Source: Symbiobacterium terraclitae
GTDB lineage: Bacteria; Bacillota; Sulfobacillia; Symbiobacteriales; Symbiobacteriaceae
DNA: 62,851 bases
Reading direction: 5' to 3'
Assembly (NCBI RefSeq): GCF_017874315.1
Contig: NZ_JAGGLG010000025.1
Location: 1-62,851 of the forward strand
The translations under genes and the position numbers were made by a program. Of the stretch, positions 1 to 8,567 are shown in pieces (position 1 is the stretch's first letter; every line of letters starts with the position of its first letter). Under the pieces are notes generated by a model. That model had not been told where the DNA came from, ran no database searches, and saw nothing but the letters and a program-made list of their open reading frames with translations.

Positions 1-165
1 TCAGACAGCGCATGAAGAAGTAGGCACGATCGTTGATATCCAATCATTGGGAGTCTGCCCCTATCTCACGTGCGGTTACCCGGACAGGCTCCTAGTCGCT
101 GCATTTTCACCACGAGGTTGCACTCTAGCTGCATACTGGACTTCGGAGTTGGTATCTTCAGTAAC
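1..165. other. left edge, no recognisable feature
   Basis: I find no gene, RNA or repeat that I can support here. The short open frames have no ribosome binding site and no family resemblance. The base composition is less GC-rich than in the genes further right, which fits a non-coding or mobile-element-scarred region. Confidence 0.4.
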
Positions 166-405
166 GACCGCGACCGCTACTGGAGAGCGGAGGTCAGGTC
201 CTTAATGAGACTCACGACCCACGCCCAGATCAACAATCCGAGTTCAGCTCGAAGCTGAAGTTGACTGTGACCTTGATTGCGACCACCTCCTTCAGAGGCA
301 GGCCGGCGGCGTGTACTCCGGGTCAAAGGGTAACACGGAACACGCTTTCAGGTCAGTCGAATCCTGTAGGTGTGTTCCGTGTTTCGTTCGCAAGTCTTCG
401 ACTGA
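166..405. repeat. diverged direct repeat, copy 1, with conserved hairpin
   Basis: This ~240 bp stretch aligns along its length with 590-835, with many substitutions and small indels. Near its end, positions 332-346 pair with 369-383 in a 15-bp stem without mismatches (two G-T pairs), closing a 22-nt loop. The loop shares the core GGTCAGTCGAA with copy 2. Changes between the copies preserve pairing, which suggests a functional RNA structure. The interval 406-589 between the copies is GC-rich and I recognise nothing in it. Orientation and function are unknown. Confidence 0.7.
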
Positions 406-589
406 CTGGGCGGGACCTTCCCTCCGCTGCCGGTTGCGATGTCGTGTGGCAAGGCGCGGCAAGCCGCGAGCAACCCCGGGTGACGTGCGCGGACATCGGT
501 GTAATGGGAAAGGAGCCCGCGGCGTGGGGCCCTGGGAGGCCGCAAGTTGCCGCCACAAACCTGAAGCGTGGTCGCAGCACTGCCTGAAC

Positions 590-835
590 AGACTGGGACG
601 ACCACTATCGCATAGCGGAGATCATAGCCCTTGTGCGACGCACGAGCCACGTCCGAATCACCGATCCGGCGTTCAGCTCAAGGCTGATGTAGACTGTGGC
701 CTTCACTGCGGCTACCGCCTTCCAGAGGCGGGCCTGCGGCAACTACTCCCGGCCACATGCTAACACGGAACGCGCCTTCGGGTCAGTCGAACGCTGGAGG
801 CGCGTCCCGTTTTTCGTTCGCTAACATTCGACAGC
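590..835. repeat. diverged direct repeat, copy 2, with conserved hairpin
   Basis: Second copy of the repeat at 166-405. Its stem pairs 762-776 with 799-813, with two mismatches (769/806 and 764/811). Relative to copy 1, the A-T pair 342/373 is G-C at 772/803, the G-T pair 344/371 is G-C at 774/801, and the T-G pair 346/369 is C-G at 776/799. The loop core GGTCAGTCGAA is kept. An old duplication under structural constraint would look like this. Confidence 0.7.
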
Positions 836-858
836 GCGTTGACCCACTCGACCGCAGT

Positions 859-886
859 GCCGCACTCACGTAATACTGAGTGTGGC
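859..886 (-). terminator. hairpin downstream of the 907-1281 gene
   Basis: A 10-bp inverted repeat (GCCGCACTCA against TGAGTGTGGC, one G-T pair) with an 8-nt loop lies just beyond the end of the minus-strand gene. It has no clear run of T after it in that direction, so termination is only a guess. Confidence 0.35.
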
Positions 887-906
887 CGCCGGAGCCCGTT
901 GGGTGC

Positions 907-1281
907 TCAAGGACGGCCGCGCAGCGTCGCCCGTCTGCCCAAGCAGGTACGTGGCGGTGAGTCGGCCCCGGCGGCCTGGGCAACACGGGTGTTCTCCTCG
1001 ATCTGGGCCTGGCAGAGCGCCAACTGAGCCTGCAGCCGAAGGGCCTCTGCCCGCGTCTCGCCCAGCTGCCACCCGAGGAAGCCGCCAACCACCCCACCGA
1101 CCAAGCCAAGAAAGATCGTTTCCTCCCTGTTCAGGCTCTGCGTCAGGAGCGGGTTGATCAAATAGCCTACCAGATAGCCGATCAGTGCTCCGGTTGTCGC
1201 GTACAGGTAAGCCACTCTGCCCGCCCGAAGCCAGACGCGCGCCGCGTGCTCCCGAAGATAGCCCGGAAAATACCTGTCCAC
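907..1281 (-). CDS. small membrane protein, unknown function
   Basis: I do not recognise this 124-residue protein. A hydrophobic, glycine-rich stretch (about residues 20-40, with ATTGALIGYLVGYLINPLL) and a second (about 48-64, with FLGLVGGVVGGFLGWQL) suggest two membrane segments. A charged tail rich in Gln, Ala and Arg follows and could form a short coiled coil. I chose the GTG start at 1281 because GGGGAGGA lies just upstream at normal spacing; a TTG at 1314 and an ATG at 1302 are in frame but badly placed. It follows ftsY on the same strand about 100 bases away and may be the last gene of that transcript. Confidence 0.55.
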   Translation of the reverse strand: MDRYFPGYLREHAARVWLRAGRVAYLYATTGALIGYLVGYLINPLLTQSLNREETIFLGLVGGVVGGFLGWQLGETRAEALRLQAQLALCQAQIEENTRVAQAAGADSPPRTCLGRRATLRGRP

Positions 1282-1381
1282 GTCACGTCCTCCCCGATCC
1301 ATCTCCGGTGCCAAAACCCATTCCTCGTAGATTGTTGCAAAATTAACGGTCGCCTGTCAACACAGGCGACCGCGTTCGCGT

Positions 1382-2299
1382 CTACTCACTGAACAGCGCA
1401 TCCGCAAACTGCTTCGGGTCGAACGGCTGCAGGTCGTCGAGCCGCTCGCCCACGCCGATGAACTTCACCGGCACCTGCACCGTGTCCGTGATCGCCACCA
1501 CGACGCCGCCTTTGGCCGTGCCGTCCAGCTTCGTCAGGGCGATGCCGGTGACGCCGGCGACCTCCTTGAAGAGCTTCGTCTGCTGGATGGCGTTCTGCCC
1601 GGTGGTGGCGTCCAGCACCAGCAGCGTCTCGTGCGGTGCGCCCGGCACCTCCCGGCCGAGCACCCGGGCAATCTTGCCCAGCTCGTCCATCAGGTGGCCC
1701 TTGTTGTGCAGCCGGCCGGCAGTGTCCACGATGAGCACGTCAGCCCCCCGCTCCTTCGCCACCTGCACGCCGTCGAAGGCCACGGCCGCCGGGTCCGCGC
1801 CCTCGGCCCGGGCCACCACCTCCACACCGGCCCGCTCGCCCCAGACCTTCAGCTGGTCGATGGCCGCCGCGCGGAAGGTGTCCGCCGCAGCCAGGATGAC
1901 CTTCATCCCGCGGTCCTCCCGCAGGTGGCGGGCCAGCTTGCCGATGGTCGTCGTCTTGCCCACGCCGTTCACGCCCACCACCAGGATGACGGTGAGGCCG
2001 CCCTCGTTCAGGTTGAGCGGCGCGACCTGAGAGCCCAGCCGCTCGGCCACCAGCTCCTTCAGCAGCGGCAGCAGCTCGTCGCCGTTCTTCAGCCCCCGCA
2101 CGCGCGCCTGCCGGCGCAGCTCCTCCACCAGCCGGGAGGAGGTCGTCACGCCCACGTCGCCGCGGATGAGGGCCTCCTCCAGCTCGTCGAACAGCTCGTC
2201 GTCGATCTTGCGGAAGACGCTCATCACCGTGTTCACCTGGCCGACGAGCGCCTCTTTCGTCTTCTGCAGACCTGCCTTCAACCGGTCAAAGAATCCCAC
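1382..2299 (-). CDS. ftsY: signal recognition particle receptor FtsY
   Basis: SRP-family GTPase that docks ribosome-nascent chain complexes carrying Ffh/SRP at the membrane for co-translational insertion. The 305-residue protein has the helical N domain (residues 1-95) and the GTPase G domain with the P-loop GVNGVGKTTTIGKLA, the DTFRAAA insertion-box motif, DTAGR and TKLDGTAKGG. The acidic A domain of E. coli FtsY is missing, as is usual in Firmicutes. It lies downstream of smc, the order seen in Bacillus. The usual ylxM-ffh pair is not next to it here. Confidence 0.97.
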   Translation of the reverse strand: MGFFDRLKAGLQKTKEALVGQVNTVMSVFRKIDDELFDELEEALIRGDVGVTTSSRLVEELRRQARVRGLKNGDELLPLLKELVAERLGSQVAPLNLNEGGLTVILVVGVNGVGKTTTIGKLARHLREDRGMKVILAAADTFRAAAIDQLKVWGERAGVEVVARAEGADPAAVAFDGVQVAKERGADVLIVDTAGRLHNKGHLMDELGKIARVLGREVPGAPHETLLVLDATTGQNAIQQTKLFKEVAGVTGIALTKLDGTAKGGVVVAITDTVQVPVKFIGVGERLDDLQPFDPKQFADALFSE

Positions 2300-2385
2300 A
2301 GGGCTCGCTCCTTCGCAAAGACTCCGCTTGCTCTATGCTCCCCGTTGTGCGGAAGCGGAAACCGCCCGCCGGGGCCGGGGTCAGT

Positions 2386-2538
2386 TCAGGACAGCAGCCA
2401 GTTCAGGATCGACTCCACCCCGAGCAGGATGATCACCAGGAGGGCGATCAGCACCCCGTAGACCCAGCCCGGCAGCCGCCGCCCATCGTGCTCGACCGGC
2501 CGCCCGCTCTCGTCCAGCTGAATGTCGTCCTTCGCCAT
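2386..2538 (-). CDS. 50-residue single-span membrane peptide abutting smc
   Basis: The ATG follows the smc TAG stop with no base between, so translation is probably coupled. The 50-residue product starts MAKDDIQLDESGRPVEHDG, then has one strongly hydrophobic helix (WVYGVLIALLVIILLGVE) near residues 25-42 and a short tail. It is too short for many gene callers. The reading frame is clean, its position between smc and ftsY is tight, and the hydrophilic-then-hydrophobic layout looks protein-like. Function unknown; a membrane peptide linked to chromosome segregation or secretion is possible but speculative. Confidence 0.6.
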   Translation of the reverse strand: MAKDDIQLDESGRPVEHDGRRLPGWVYGVLIALLVIILLGVESILNWLLS

Positions 2539-5500
2539 CTAGCTCGCCTCCGTTTCGATGTCCACCAGCCGGACGGAGACCACTCGGGAAACGCCAGTCC
2601 CCTCCATGGTCACCCCGTACAGCGTGTCTGCCACCTCCATGGTTCCCCGTTGATGCGTGATGCATATGAACTGGCTTTCCCGGGACGCGTTCTGCAGGTA
2701 GCGGCCGAACCGCTCCACGTTGGCCTCGTCCAGCGCCGCCTCCACCTCGTCCAGCACCACGAAGGGCGACGGCCGCACCCGGAGCAGGGCGAAGAGCAGG
2801 GCGATGGCCGTCATCGCCCGCTCGCCGCCCGAGAGCAGGCTCAGGGGCTGCGCCTTCTTGCCCGGCGGCTGGGCGATGATCTCGATGCCCGTCTCCAGCA
2901 GGTCGTTCTCGTCCACCAGCTGCAGGTCGGCCTTGCCGCCCTCGAACAGCTCGCCGAAGACCTGCTGGAAGGCCCGGCGGATCTCCTGGAACGACTCGTA
3001 GAAGTGGGTCTTGATCCGCTTGTCCAGCTCCTTGATCGCCCGATACAGCGAGGACTTCGCCTCCTCCAGGTCCGCCTCCTGCGCCTGGAGGAAGGCGAGC
3101 CGCTCCCGGGCGTTCCGGTAGTCGTCGATCGCCTGCAGGTTCACCGGCCCCAGCTCGCGGATCTGCTCCCGCAGCGCGGCGATGCGGGCCCGGGCAAACT
3201 CCGTCTCCTCCTCCGGCAGCGCCCGCTCCAGGGCCGCCGCCGGCGTCAGCTCATACTGCTCTGCCAGCCGGGCCACCAGCCCCTCCTGCTCCGACGTCAG
3301 GCGGGCCTCCTCCACCTCGCCCTGCTGGCACCGGTTCTGCAGCTCGGTCTGGCTCCGGCGCAGGCTGCGCAGCTCCCGCTCCCGGGCATTCACCTGCTCC
3401 TGGGCGGCCAGCTTGCGGGCCTGCACGCTGTCCCGCTCCTCGGCCAGGCGGGCCCGGGACAGGGCCGCCTCCTCCGCCTCGGCGCGGGCTGCCTCCAGGT
3501 CGGCGGCCAGCTCCTCCAGGCGGGCGGCGAGCGCCGCCTGCTCCTGCTCCCGCTGGTCGCGGTCGGCCAGCAGCCCCGTCCGCTCCGACTCGGCGCGGCG
3601 CCGCTGCGCCTCCACGCCCCGCAGCTGCTCCTGCAGCCCGGCGAGGCGCACCTGCACGTCCGTGAGCTCCTGCCGCCGCCGGGCCAGCGCCTCGTCCCGC
3701 TGCCGGCCGTCCGCCGTCAGGCGGCCGACCTCGGCCTCCAGCGCCTCGCGCTCCGCGCCGAGGAACGCCAGCTCCTCCCGCAGCGCGGCGGCGGACTCCC
3801 GGGCCGCCCGGATCTCGGCCTCGATGGCCGCGCCTTCCTGGGCGTGGGTCTCCAGGAGCTGCGCCCAGCGGCGCGCCTCGTCGGCCAGCCGCTGCTCGTC
3901 TCCCTCGGTCTGGGTCAGCCGTGTCTCAAGAGCGCGCAGCCGGCCCTCGGCCTCCTGGATCCGCTGGCCCAGCGCCGTCCGGCGCGCCTGCTCCGCCTCG
4001 TAGGCCGCACGGGTCTCCTGCAGCTCGCCCTTGAGCGCCGCCAGCCTGGCCGTCAGCTCCTCCCGCTCCCGCTCGCGGGCCAGCAGGCCCGAACCCTGCC
4101 CGCCGGCAGCGCCGCCGGTCAGGGCGCCGCCTGCGGCCAGCAGCTCGCCGTCCAGCGTGACCACCCGGAAGCGCTGGCCGGTCTTGCGGCCCAGCGCCAG
4201 CGCGGCATCCAAGTTCTCCGCGATCAGGGTGCGGCCCAGCAGCGCGGCGATGGCGGGCCGGAAGCGCTCCTCGAAGCGGACCAGGTCGATGGCCACGCCC
4301 AGGATGCCCGGTGCCCCTCGGAACTCCCGCTCCTCGTCCGGCCGGTAGGACTGGGGCCGGATGGTGTTCAGCGGCAGGAAGGTCGCCCGCCCCCCGCCGG
4401 TGCGCTTCAGGTGCTCGATGGCCGCCTTGGCGCCCTCGTCGGTGGCGGTGATCAGGTTCTGGACCGCGCCGCCCAGGGCCACCTCGATCGCCTTCTCGTA
4501 CCGGGCCTCCGTGCGGATGACCTCGGCGACGGCCCCCAGGACGTCGGCCGCCCAGGGGGCGCCCTTCTCCCGCCCCTGCAGGACGGTGCGGGGCCCCCGT
4601 TGGTAGCCTTCGAACCCGCTGATCAGTTCCTCGATTGCGCCGAGGCGCGACGAGGCGGCCTGGATCTGCTCCCTGAGCTCCGCGTGCCGGGCCTGCAGCG
4701 CCTGGAGGCGCCGGTCCGTGGCGTTGCGCTCGGCCGCCAGTTCGGCCAGCTCCGCCTGGTGTGCGGCCCGCTGCCGCTCCAGTTCGCCCCTGGCCTCGGC
4801 CAGCTGCGCCGTGCGCTCGCTGGTCCGGGCGGCGTCCGACTCCGCCCGCTCCCGCTCGGCCTGAAGGCGCGCCAGCCGCCGGGCAGCCTCCTCGGCCGCC
4901 CGGTCCGCAGCCTGGGCGCCGTTGCGCTTCTCGGCCTCCAGCTGCAGGACGGCGACGATGCGGTCCTTGCGCGCCTCCACCTCAGCCTGCGCCGCGAGGC
5001 TGGCGCGCTCGGCCTCCTGGCACGCGGCCTCCAGGGCCTCCAGCTCTTCGCACAGGCCGGCGGCATCCTGCCGGACCGCAGCCTCCCGCTCCGCCAGGCC
5101 CGCCAGCTCGGCCTCCACCTGCTTGAGCCTCCCCGACAGCGCCTCCAGCTCGCGGGCGAGGCGCGCCCGGTCGGCCTCCACGGCCTGCTGCTGCTGCTGG
5201 GCCAGAGCCAGGCGCCCCTCGGCCCGCTCCTGCCGGCCGGCGGCCTCGGCGAGCTGAACGGAGAGCACGCCCAGCTCCTCGTCCAGCGCGGCGACCAGCT
5301 GGCGCGCCACCTCCAGGGCCTCCTCGGCGGCCTGCATCCGCTGTGCGACGTCCGCCGCCTTCTGGGCGAGGGCGGCGTTCTCGGCCCGCTGCTGCTCCAG
5401 CCTGGCCATCACGCCCTTGAGCTGGTAGGCGAGCAGCCCGACGTCCAGCCGGGTCAGCTCCCGGTCCAGTTCGGTGTAGAGGCCGGCCTTCTCGGCCTGC

Positions 5501-6120
5501 TGAGCCAGCGTGTCCATGTTGGCGGTCAGCTCGCCGATGATGTCCGTGATGCGCAGCAGGTTCTGCTCGGTCTCCTGCAGGCGGCGCTGCGCCTCCCGCT
5601 TTCGCGCCTTGTAGCGGGAGATGCCGGCGGCCTCCTCGAACAGGGCGCGCCGGTCTTCGGGCTTGGAGGAGAGGATCTCGTCGATGCGCCCCTGCCCGAT
5701 GATCGAGTAGTTCTCCTTGCCGATGCCGGTATCCAAGAAGAGGTCCTGCACGTCCTTCAGCCGGCAGGGGACCTGGTTGATGAAGTACTCGCCCTCGCCG
5801 GAGCGGTCCACCCGGCGGGTGATCATGACCTCGGTGAAGTCGAGGGGCAGGGCGCCGTCGCTGTTATCCAGCACCAGCGAGACCTCGGCGAAGCCCATGG
5901 CCCGCTTGCCGTCGCTGCCGGCGAAGATGACGTCGGCCATCGACCCGCCCCGCAGCGCCCGGGCGGACTGCTCGCCCAGCACCCAGCGGATCGCATCGGA
6001 CACGTTGGACTTGCCGGAGCCGTTGGGCCCGACAACGGCCGTGATGCCAGGGGTGAATTCCAGCTCGGTCTTTTCCGCGAAGGACTTGAAGCCAAAGATC
6101 TCCAAACGCTTCAGGTACAA
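2539..6120 (-). CDS. smc: chromosome segregation ATPase SMC
   Basis: Structural maintenance of chromosomes protein, which forms the ring-shaped condensin complex with ScpA and ScpB and organises replicated origins. The 1193-residue product begins with the ATPase half (Walker A GPNGSGKSN near residue 33), continues through a long Glu/Arg/Ala-rich coiled coil, a central hinge (about 510-670, containing GFEGYQRG and an FLPLNTI segment), a second coiled coil, and the C-terminal half with signature LLSGGERAMTA and Walker B VVLDEVEAALDEAN. I chose the TTG at 6120, which gives LYLKRLEIFGFKSF and has GAGGAGG about nine bases upstream; the frame stays open to 6246 but has no better start. Confidence 0.97.
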   Translation of the reverse strand: MYLKRLEIFGFKSFAEKTELEFTPGITAVVGPNGSGKSNVSDAIRWVLGEQSARALRGGSMADVIFAGSDGKRAMGFAEVSLVLDNSDGALPLDFTEVMITRRVDRSGEGEYFINQVPCRLKDVQDLFLDTGIGKENYSIIGQGRIDEILSSKPEDRRALFEEAAGISRYKARKREAQRRLQETEQNLLRITDIIGELTANMDTLAQQAEKAGLYTELDRELTRLDVGLLAYQLKGVMARLEQQRAENAALAQKAADVAQRMQAAEEALEVARQLVAALDEELGVLSVQLAEAAGRQERAEGRLALAQQQQQAVEADRARLARELEALSGRLKQVEAELAGLAEREAAVRQDAAGLCEELEALEAACQEAERASLAAQAEVEARKDRIVAVLQLEAEKRNGAQAADRAAEEAARRLARLQAERERAESDAARTSERTAQLAEARGELERQRAAHQAELAELAAERNATDRRLQALQARHAELREQIQAASSRLGAIEELISGFEGYQRGPRTVLQGREKGAPWAADVLGAVAEVIRTEARYEKAIEVALGGAVQNLITATDEGAKAAIEHLKRTGGGRATFLPLNTIRPQSYRPDEEREFRGAPGILGVAIDLVRFEERFRPAIAALLGRTLIAENLDAALALGRKTGQRFRVVTLDGELLAAGGALTGGAAGGQGSGLLAREREREELTARLAALKGELQETRAAYEAEQARRTALGQRIQEAEGRLRALETRLTQTEGDEQRLADEARRWAQLLETHAQEGAAIEAEIRAARESAAALREELAFLGAEREALEAEVGRLTADGRQRDEALARRRQELTDVQVRLAGLQEQLRGVEAQRRRAESERTGLLADRDQREQEQAALAARLEELAADLEAARAEAEEAALSRARLAEERDSVQARKLAAQEQVNARERELRSLRRSQTELQNRCQQGEVEEARLTSEQEGLVARLAEQYELTPAAALERALPEEETEFARARIAALREQIRELGPVNLQAIDDYRNARERLAFLQAQEADLEEAKSSLYRAIKELDKRIKTHFYESFQEIRRAFQQVFGELFEGGKADLQLVDENDLLETGIEIIAQPPGKKAQPLSLLSGGERAMTAIALLFALLRVRPSPFVVLDEVEAALDEANVERFGRYLQNASRESQFICITHQRGTMEVADTLYGVTMEGTGVSRVVSVRLVDIETEAS

Positions 6121-6252
6121 TACTCGCTGCCTCCTCAACCAAGGAGGGCGCCCGCTTGCCGCGATCCAGGCGCCTCGTGCGACTGCTCGTATTCGACAGC
6201 AAGGCAGAACTCTCCTGCGCGGGCCGCCCCCCGCACCGGCGGGCACGAAACG

Positions 6253-6280
6253 AGCCGCCTGCTCTGCCGTGCAGGCGGCT
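6253..6280 (-). terminator. intrinsic terminator after spoVS
   Basis: A perfect 10-bp stem (AGCCGCCTGC with GCAGGCGGCT) and an 8-nt loop lie 24 bases beyond the spoVS stop, followed on the minus strand by CGTTTCG. It probably ends the spoVS message and separates it from smc. Confidence 0.65.
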
Positions 6281-6303
6281 GTTCCTCTTGCTCGGTTGTG
6301 CTG

Positions 6304-6564
6304 CTACCGTGGTTCCACGATGAATCGGATCGCTGTGCGCTCCTCGCCTTCGATGGCGATCTCGGCAAAGGCCGGTACGGCCACGAGGTCGATGCCGTTC
6401 GGTGCCACGTACCCCCGGGCGATCGCAATCGCCTTAACCGCCTGGTTGACCGCTCCCGCTCCAACAGCCTGAACCTCAGCGCTGCCTTTCTCCCGCAGGA
6501 CTGCAGCAAGAGCACCTGCTACCGATTTCGGGTTCGACGTTGCTGACACCTTTAGTGCTTCCAT
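6304..6564 (-). CDS. spoVS: stage V sporulation protein S
   Basis: SpoVS is a small Alba-like protein of 86 residues needed for spore coat assembly and late sporulation in Bacillus, and also linked to cell division timing. The sequence MEALKVSATSNPKSVAGALA followed by VQAVGAGAVNQAVKAIAIARG and ending EERTAIRFIVEPR is a near end-to-end match to the family. I chose the ATG that gives MEALKVSA; another ATG six bases upstream is closer to GGGGGGAA. The gene sits between rnc and smc, which are adjacent in Bacillus, and is bracketed by its own AT-rich upstream region and a terminator, so it is probably transcribed separately. Confidence 0.95.
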   Translation of the reverse strand: MEALKVSATSNPKSVAGALAAVLREKGSAEVQAVGAGAVNQAVKAIAIARGYVAPNGIDLVAVPAFAEIAIEGEERTAIRFIVEPR

Positions 6565-6734
6565 AACCATTCCCCCCATTACCAGAACAGCGCTGCATAG
6601 AATATAGGTATCCCTTATTGTCTATTCGATGTCGTTGTCCTTTTTCCCTCTATCGTCGTAAAGATTTCTCTAGGAATATAGCGATCAATTCGAATAAAGA
6701 CCGGTCCGGTACCCCGTGAGGCCACCCGGGCGGG

Positions 6735-7436
6735 CTAGCCCGGGCGGTGCTCGCCCGTCAGCGCCTGCCGTGCGGCCTCCTGCTCCGCCTCCTTCTTGTT
6801 GCGGCCCCACCCCGTGCCCAGCAGCGTGCCCTGGTAGTACACGCCCACCTGGAACCGCTTGAGGTGCGCCGGCCCTTCCTCGAGGAGCAGCCGGTACTCG
6901 GGGGCCATCGCGCCCTCGCGCTGCAGCCGCTCCTGGAGCTGCGTCTTGTAGTCGACCCGCACCTGCCCCTGCCGGGCGGCCTCCACCAGCGGCCCCAGCT
7001 CGCGCAGCACGAAGCGCTGCGCCGCCTCCAGGCCGCCGTCCAGGTAGAGCGCGCCCACCAGCGCCTCGAAGCCGTCCGAGAGCGTGGAGTCGCGGTCCCG
7101 GCCGGTCACCGCCTCGCCCCGGCCGAAGCGCATGCGCTGCCCGAGCCCCAGGGCGCGGGCGCGGGAGGCCAGCGACGGCTCGCAGACGACGGCCGCCCGG
7201 ATCCGCGTCAGCTCGCCCTCCGGCAGGTCGGGGAACTGCGCGTACAGGTGTGCGGCGATCACCATACCCACCACGCTGTCGCCCAGGAACTCCAGGCGTT
7301 CGTTCGCCCGGGCCTTCGGGTGCTCGTTGGCGTAGGTGGTATGCGTAAGGGCCTCCAAGAGCAGCGATTCGTCCTTGAACTCGTGGCCCACGGCCTGGGC
7401 GCACCAGGCGCGCCGTTCCGGGTCCAGTACGGACAC
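6735..7436 (-). CDS. rnc: ribonuclease III
   Basis: Double-strand-specific endoribonuclease that processes rRNA precursors and structured mRNAs. The 233-residue protein has the RNase III domain with signature NERLEFLGDSVVG, the second metal-binding segment DGFEALVGALYLDGG, and a C-terminal dsRNA-binding domain (from about residue 155, DYKTQLQE to KKEAEQEAARQAL). I chose GTG at 7436, giving MSVLDPERRAW, because GGGAGGG stands six bases before it; the ATG at 7442 would touch that site. The stop lies within a GC-rich hairpin (CCCGGGC with GCCCGGG) that may help 3' end formation. Confidence 0.95.
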   Translation of the reverse strand: MSVLDPERRAWCAQAVGHEFKDESLLLEALTHTTYANEHPKARANERLEFLGDSVVGMVIAAHLYAQFPDLPEGELTRIRAAVVCEPSLASRARALGLGQRMRFGRGEAVTGRDRDSTLSDGFEALVGALYLDGGLEAAQRFVLRELGPLVEAARQGQVRVDYKTQLQERLQREGAMAPEYRLLLEEGPAHLKRFQVGVYYQGTLLGTGWGRNKKEAEQEAARQALTGEHRPG

Positions 7437-7530
7437 GGCCATCCCTCCCGGAGATGAAAAGCCCCGCACCGCCGCTGCAGTAGTTGCGCGTCGTTACGGG
7501 ACTTTGCACGTACAGTCGGTCATTCGCACG

Positions 7531-7770
7531 CTACTTGTGCTCTTTGATGTAGGCCACCGCTGCACCGACGGTGGTGAGCTTCTCGGCGTCCTCGTCGGGC
7601 ACCTCGATCTCGAACTCCTCTTCCAGGGCCATGATCAGCTCCACGATATCCAGGGAGTCGGCGCCGAGATCCTCGATGAACGAGGCCTCGGGCGTCACCT
7701 CCTCCTCCTCGACCGACAGCTGTTCGACGATAATCGCCTTCACCTTTTCGAAGATCGGATCCGCAGACAT
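7531..7770 (-). CDS. acpP: acyl carrier protein
   Basis: Carries growing acyl chains on a 4'-phosphopantetheine arm in type II fatty acid synthesis. The 79-residue acidic protein contains [18 protein letters not shown], with the modified serine in DSL. I chose the ATG giving [10 protein letters not shown], 11 bases after AGGAGG; a GTG four codons earlier overlaps that site. It stands between fabG and rnc as in Bacillus. Confidence 0.97.
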   Translation of the reverse strand: MSADPIFEKVKAIIVEQLSVEEEEVTPEASFIEDLGADSLDIVELIMALEEEFEIEVPDEDAEKLTTVGAAVAYIKEHK

Positions 7771-7819
7771 GGGCAGGTTCACCTCCTCTCAAGGTATCGG
7801 CACCCAGTACCGGAAAGTG

Positions 7820-8566
7820 CTAGTACATGGTCAGGCCACCGTCGACCGCGAGGGTCTGCCCGGTGATATACGCTCCCCCGGGACCGGCGAGAAAAACCAC
7901 CGCCGCGGCGACGTCTTCGGGCCTGCCAAAACGCTCGAGGGGAATCTGCCGGAGGAAGTTCTCCCGCTGCTGCTCGCTGAGCTCCAGCAGCATGCCGGCG
8001 TCAATGGCGCCCGGGGCCACGCAGTTCACCGTGATGTTCCGGCTGCCCAGCTCCCGTGCCACCGACCGGGTGAGCCCGACCAGGCCGGCCTTCGCGGCCG
8101 AGTAGTTGGCCTGCCCGGGGTTTCCCGCCAGCCCGGCCACGGATCCGATGTTGATGATGCGCCCGCTCCGGGCCTTCATCATCGGGCGGGTGACGGCCTT
8201 GATGCAGAGGAAGGCGCCCTTCAGGTTCGTGTCGAGCACGTCGTCCCAGTCGGACTCCTTCATCCGGGCCAGCAGGGTGTCGCGGTTGATGCCGGCGTTG
8301 TTCACCAGGATGTCGACCCTGCCGAACCGGTCCAGCGCCGCCTTCACCAGCGCCTCGGCGCCCTCGGCCGTCGACACGTCGGCCTGCACCGCCAGGCCGG
8401 CCGACCCGGCCTCCTCGATCTGGCGCACCAGGGCCTCGGCCTTCTCGGCGCTCCGGGCGTAGTTCACCACCACGGAGGCCCCTTCCCGGGCCAGGGCCAG
8501 CGCGATGGCCTGGCCCAGGCCGCCGGTGGCGCCGGTAACAATTGCCACCTGATCAGATAGGTTCAT
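7820..8566 (-). CDS. fabG: 3-oxoacyl-ACP reductase
   Basis: NADPH-dependent reduction of beta-ketoacyl-ACP, the second step of each fatty acid elongation cycle. This 248-residue short-chain dehydrogenase has the cofactor motif TGATGGLGQAIA near the N terminus, NNAG, and the catalytic Ser...Tyr-x-x-x-Lys in GSVAGLAGNPGQANYSAAKAG. It ends with YITGQTLAVDGGLTMY. The ATG at 8566 comes one base after the fabD stop, and its ribosome binding site GGGGAGGG lies inside the end of fabD, so the two are translationally coupled. Confidence 0.96.
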   Translation of the reverse strand: MNLSDQVAIVTGATGGLGQAIALALAREGASVVVNYARSAEKAEALVRQIEEAGSAGLAVQADVSTAEGAEALVKAALDRFGRVDILVNNAGINRDTLLARMKESDWDDVLDTNLKGAFLCIKAVTRPMMKARSGRIINIGSVAGLAGNPGQANYSAAKAGLVGLTRSVARELGSRNITVNCVAPGAIDAGMLLELSEQQRENFLRQIPLERFGRPEDVAAAVVFLAGPGGAYITGQTLAVDGGLTMY

Positions 8567-8567
8567 C

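Noticed and set aside
2335-6546. 1403-codon open frame on the plus strand opposite smc
   Set aside because: It mirrors the smc codon pattern; the product is low-complexity Leu/Arg/Gln-rich with no motif. High GC removes stop codons on the opposite strand.
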